From Candidatus Peregrinibacteria bacterium RIFOXYA2_FULL_41_18 (GTDB lineage: Bacteria; Patescibacteriota; Gracilibacteria; UBA1369; UBA12470): a stretch of 63,068 nt of DNA. The stretch is taken from assembly GCA_001788795.1 (NCBI GenBank), contig MFXH01000013.1, positions 1-63,068 of the forward strand. Reading direction: 5' to 3'. Positions 62,601-63,068 of the stretch are shown here, one piece after another (the stretch's first letter is position 1; each line of letters opens with the position of its first letter). The notes under the pieces are model-generated. The model was not told the origin of the DNA, made no database searches, and saw only the letters and a list, made by a program, of their open reading frames with translations. Made by a program: the position numbers and the translations under genes.

Positions 62601-63068
62601 ATCCAATGTGTGATAAACGGTCGGATCTCCATTACCATCTGTCGTACCATCAAGAGAGAATGTAATACCTCCGAGCGCTTCCGATTCGGTAAATTTTACC
62701 TTATCCTTGCTCAATCCCTCTTCATAATTCGCCATTTCGACTTCCTCTCCTTCGCTTGTTACAGCCGTAAGAACTATATTTGACTCAGGAGGATAAACCG
62801 TAATGCTTATGTATCCTTGTCCCGGAGCAACATCAGTATCTTGGCTTGTTACGCGAAGACCGACTCTATATGTACCCGGATCCGTAAATGTGTAACTGAC
62901 AGTTGCGGCTTGCGGTTCATCGGATTCATCGTAGTCGTCATTTCCATCCAAATTCCAATGATATTGATTGTCTTGTATTGTTTTTTCACTCGGATCATAA
63001 GATGCAAGCCCGTTGAAACTTACAACGAGCGGAGAGTTCCCTTCCGAAACGCTCGCTTCTATTGAAGC
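59661..63068 (-). CDS. large PKD-repeat surface protein (N-terminus outside window)
   Basis: The frame is open to the window edge, so the 5' end is missing; the TTG at 62951 is not a real start, since PKD sequence (SPLVVSFNGLASYDP) continues upstream. About ten PKD or PKD-like repeats are visible. Two consecutive ones, near the C-terminus, carry Asp-rich loops DSDGNGNRMDDIDS and DSSGDGDKTNDVDS inserted after WDFD, resembling calcium-binding loops. A beta-rich non-PKD domain with a Cys pair and a C-terminal helix (GLVLIMVAFSFALLGVSIYTVKK) anchor it in the membrane. Likely an adhesin or envelope scaffold. Confidence 0.82.
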   Translation of the reverse strand, partial: ASIEASVSEGNSPLVVSFNGLASYDPSEKTIQDNQYHWNLDGNDDYDESDEPQAATVSYTFTDPGTYRVGLRVTSQDTDVAPGQGYISITVYPPESNIVLTAVTSEGEEVEMANYEEGLSKDKVKFTESEALGGITFSLDGTTDGNGDPTVYHTLDCGNGETYEGESVITTAVCTYDQRGTYSLNVEVTDVIGNTDRYMADIIVASPAARGEASLYSASMEDVIKFKSASKTDIGSIVSEIWTASLDGVEVDLGQGSEVDYQLPSPGKWNISLSVRDSSNEEDTDTIEIVVESTPPIAQFTYDIPDPTQPGTVHFNASGSSDPDKGDDISAYLWTFEGDYTFVEDTDATSEKPVVKFTEEGVKNVTLTVTDNYEITTTTEKDVDVASVLDIDLEMPMGVAYQLDDETGEAEVLFNAISENAIAFEIDYGDGETEADESGGEVEFTHTYKTTGSYYVELIAYDENDNENSYTKKVYIGDSNSTIAVVSIQKDGSDIATSDITGNTNTVFTFDASESKNSNGTSRNLTYSWDFGDNTRSTDKRENHTYEDIGTYTLKLTVSDENDPTITSEDSYTITIEEEPAIIYGLTYTISSDSLTTPVNVIASVDAEDPDGTIEQYYWYYYDTANTTEEMGNKITSRGYPEASFTIPTNGSTGEEKGYAFVVEITDSGGNKVSSQDFLAEDPVITVENGQNESPEAKFTVDDTAIMLGETVTLSSISSDPEGGSMTYMWDTEGDGFTNNTETDSATYGFTPTAIGCFDIKLKVTDDMGQSAVSKATEVCVESISEPPEAAFTYKVGFDDTGFEVEFTNNSKFDTVNGAEPYAYQWDFDSAVDSDGNGNRMDDIDSQEENPLYSYDAIGSYTVSLTVYDTAGETDSVQNSITISDTDPPTAAFKYTTNDLTVKFTDNSETADDSIDVVSYIWDFDEATDSSGDGDKTNDVDSTEADPEYAYEAYGKYAVRLTVLDAMNKEDFVTRTVDVSEPTQEIIAYMSPNPAASPSDGKIHISGTSGKVDISYSTNLTSGEGITCWLDKNVYYDTNGDGLKDNDHDYEDKTCLSGTWTAVSFDQSWGMIVIMLTAEDSYGNSYEVTKEITFDATTGGANIFPVSGVQGLVLIMVAFSFALLGVSIYTVKKID

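Overview
The window looks like a chromosomal segment of a Candidate Phyla Radiation (Patescibacteria) bacterium, with Peregrinibacteria-like lineages my best guess. This is inferred from family composition: a PD-(D/E)XK nuclease family common in CPR genomes, an adenosine-kinase-like PfkB protein, a single-chain UvrD/AddA-type helicase-nuclease, four-helix-bundle and PKD-repeat surface proteins, and few biosynthetic genes. TGA is read as stop (aspA, yjbQ, yajQ), so the recoded code of Gracilibacteria/Absconditabacteria is excluded. G+C is roughly 40% by eye. Almost no start codon has a Shine-Dalgarno sequence, while sigma-70-type promoters (TTGACT/TATAAT with 17-bp spacing, often an extended -10) are easy to see.

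Layout. 1-4700: the 3' part of an HNH endonuclease gene, then clpC behind a promoter overlapped by a CIRCE (HrcA) operator, then a ribosomal protein S1-like gene with its own promoter and leader hairpin. 4707-9764: a UvrD-family helicase-nuclease, a 1-kb non-coding region holding two tandem copies of a roughly 350-nt structured RNA that I cannot assign to a known family, then rmuC. 9774-17469: a divergent sigma-70-like protein, and an infB-rmlBDA-pfkB run. 17470-21066 (minus strand): rnhB, rplS, a winged-helix regulator with a palindromic operator, a LapA-like membrane protein and trigger factor. 21151-29611: five co-directional genes of unknown function, including a 1448-aa protein and a secreted HExxH metallopeptidase. 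29621-30740: a second, inverted HNH paralogue and tRNA-His. 30796-37700: a CsoR/CstR-like repressor with thioredoxin, L27, two divergent cell-wall hydrolases (M15-like lipoprotein, M23 with coiled coil), a Na/Pi cotransporter, and a four-helix-bundle gene enclosed by a 23-bp perfect inverted repeat.

37683-46180: transporters, a cyclophilin lipoprotein, a flavoprotein, a DUF4173-like membrane protein, yajQ, lipoproteins and a THUMP methyltransferase. 46186-49929: an accessory segment bounded by a 13-nt copy of the tRNA-Gln 3' end. It holds a broken PD-(D/E)XK nuclease, a DUF6794-like protein and a DUF262-HNH-AlbA_2 fusion that is likely a defence protein. 49991-57155: yjbQ with a translationally coupled micro-ORF, a RelE/RHH toxin-antitoxin pair, polX-rsmE, a lipoprotein, rsmG-rlmE and an aspartase/fumarase-family gene. 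57258-63068 (minus): two large PKD-repeat envelope proteins, the second running off the window.

Several dispersed repeat families thread through the window. A two-hairpin REP-like element occurs four times, three of them inside larger hairpins. Two sets of short sequence words (AGTGACAT/AGTTGGGGA and GACAGCAG/CAAGG) commonly begin at stop codons and in places are translated as C-terminal tails. I found no CRISPR array, rRNA, transposase or integrase.
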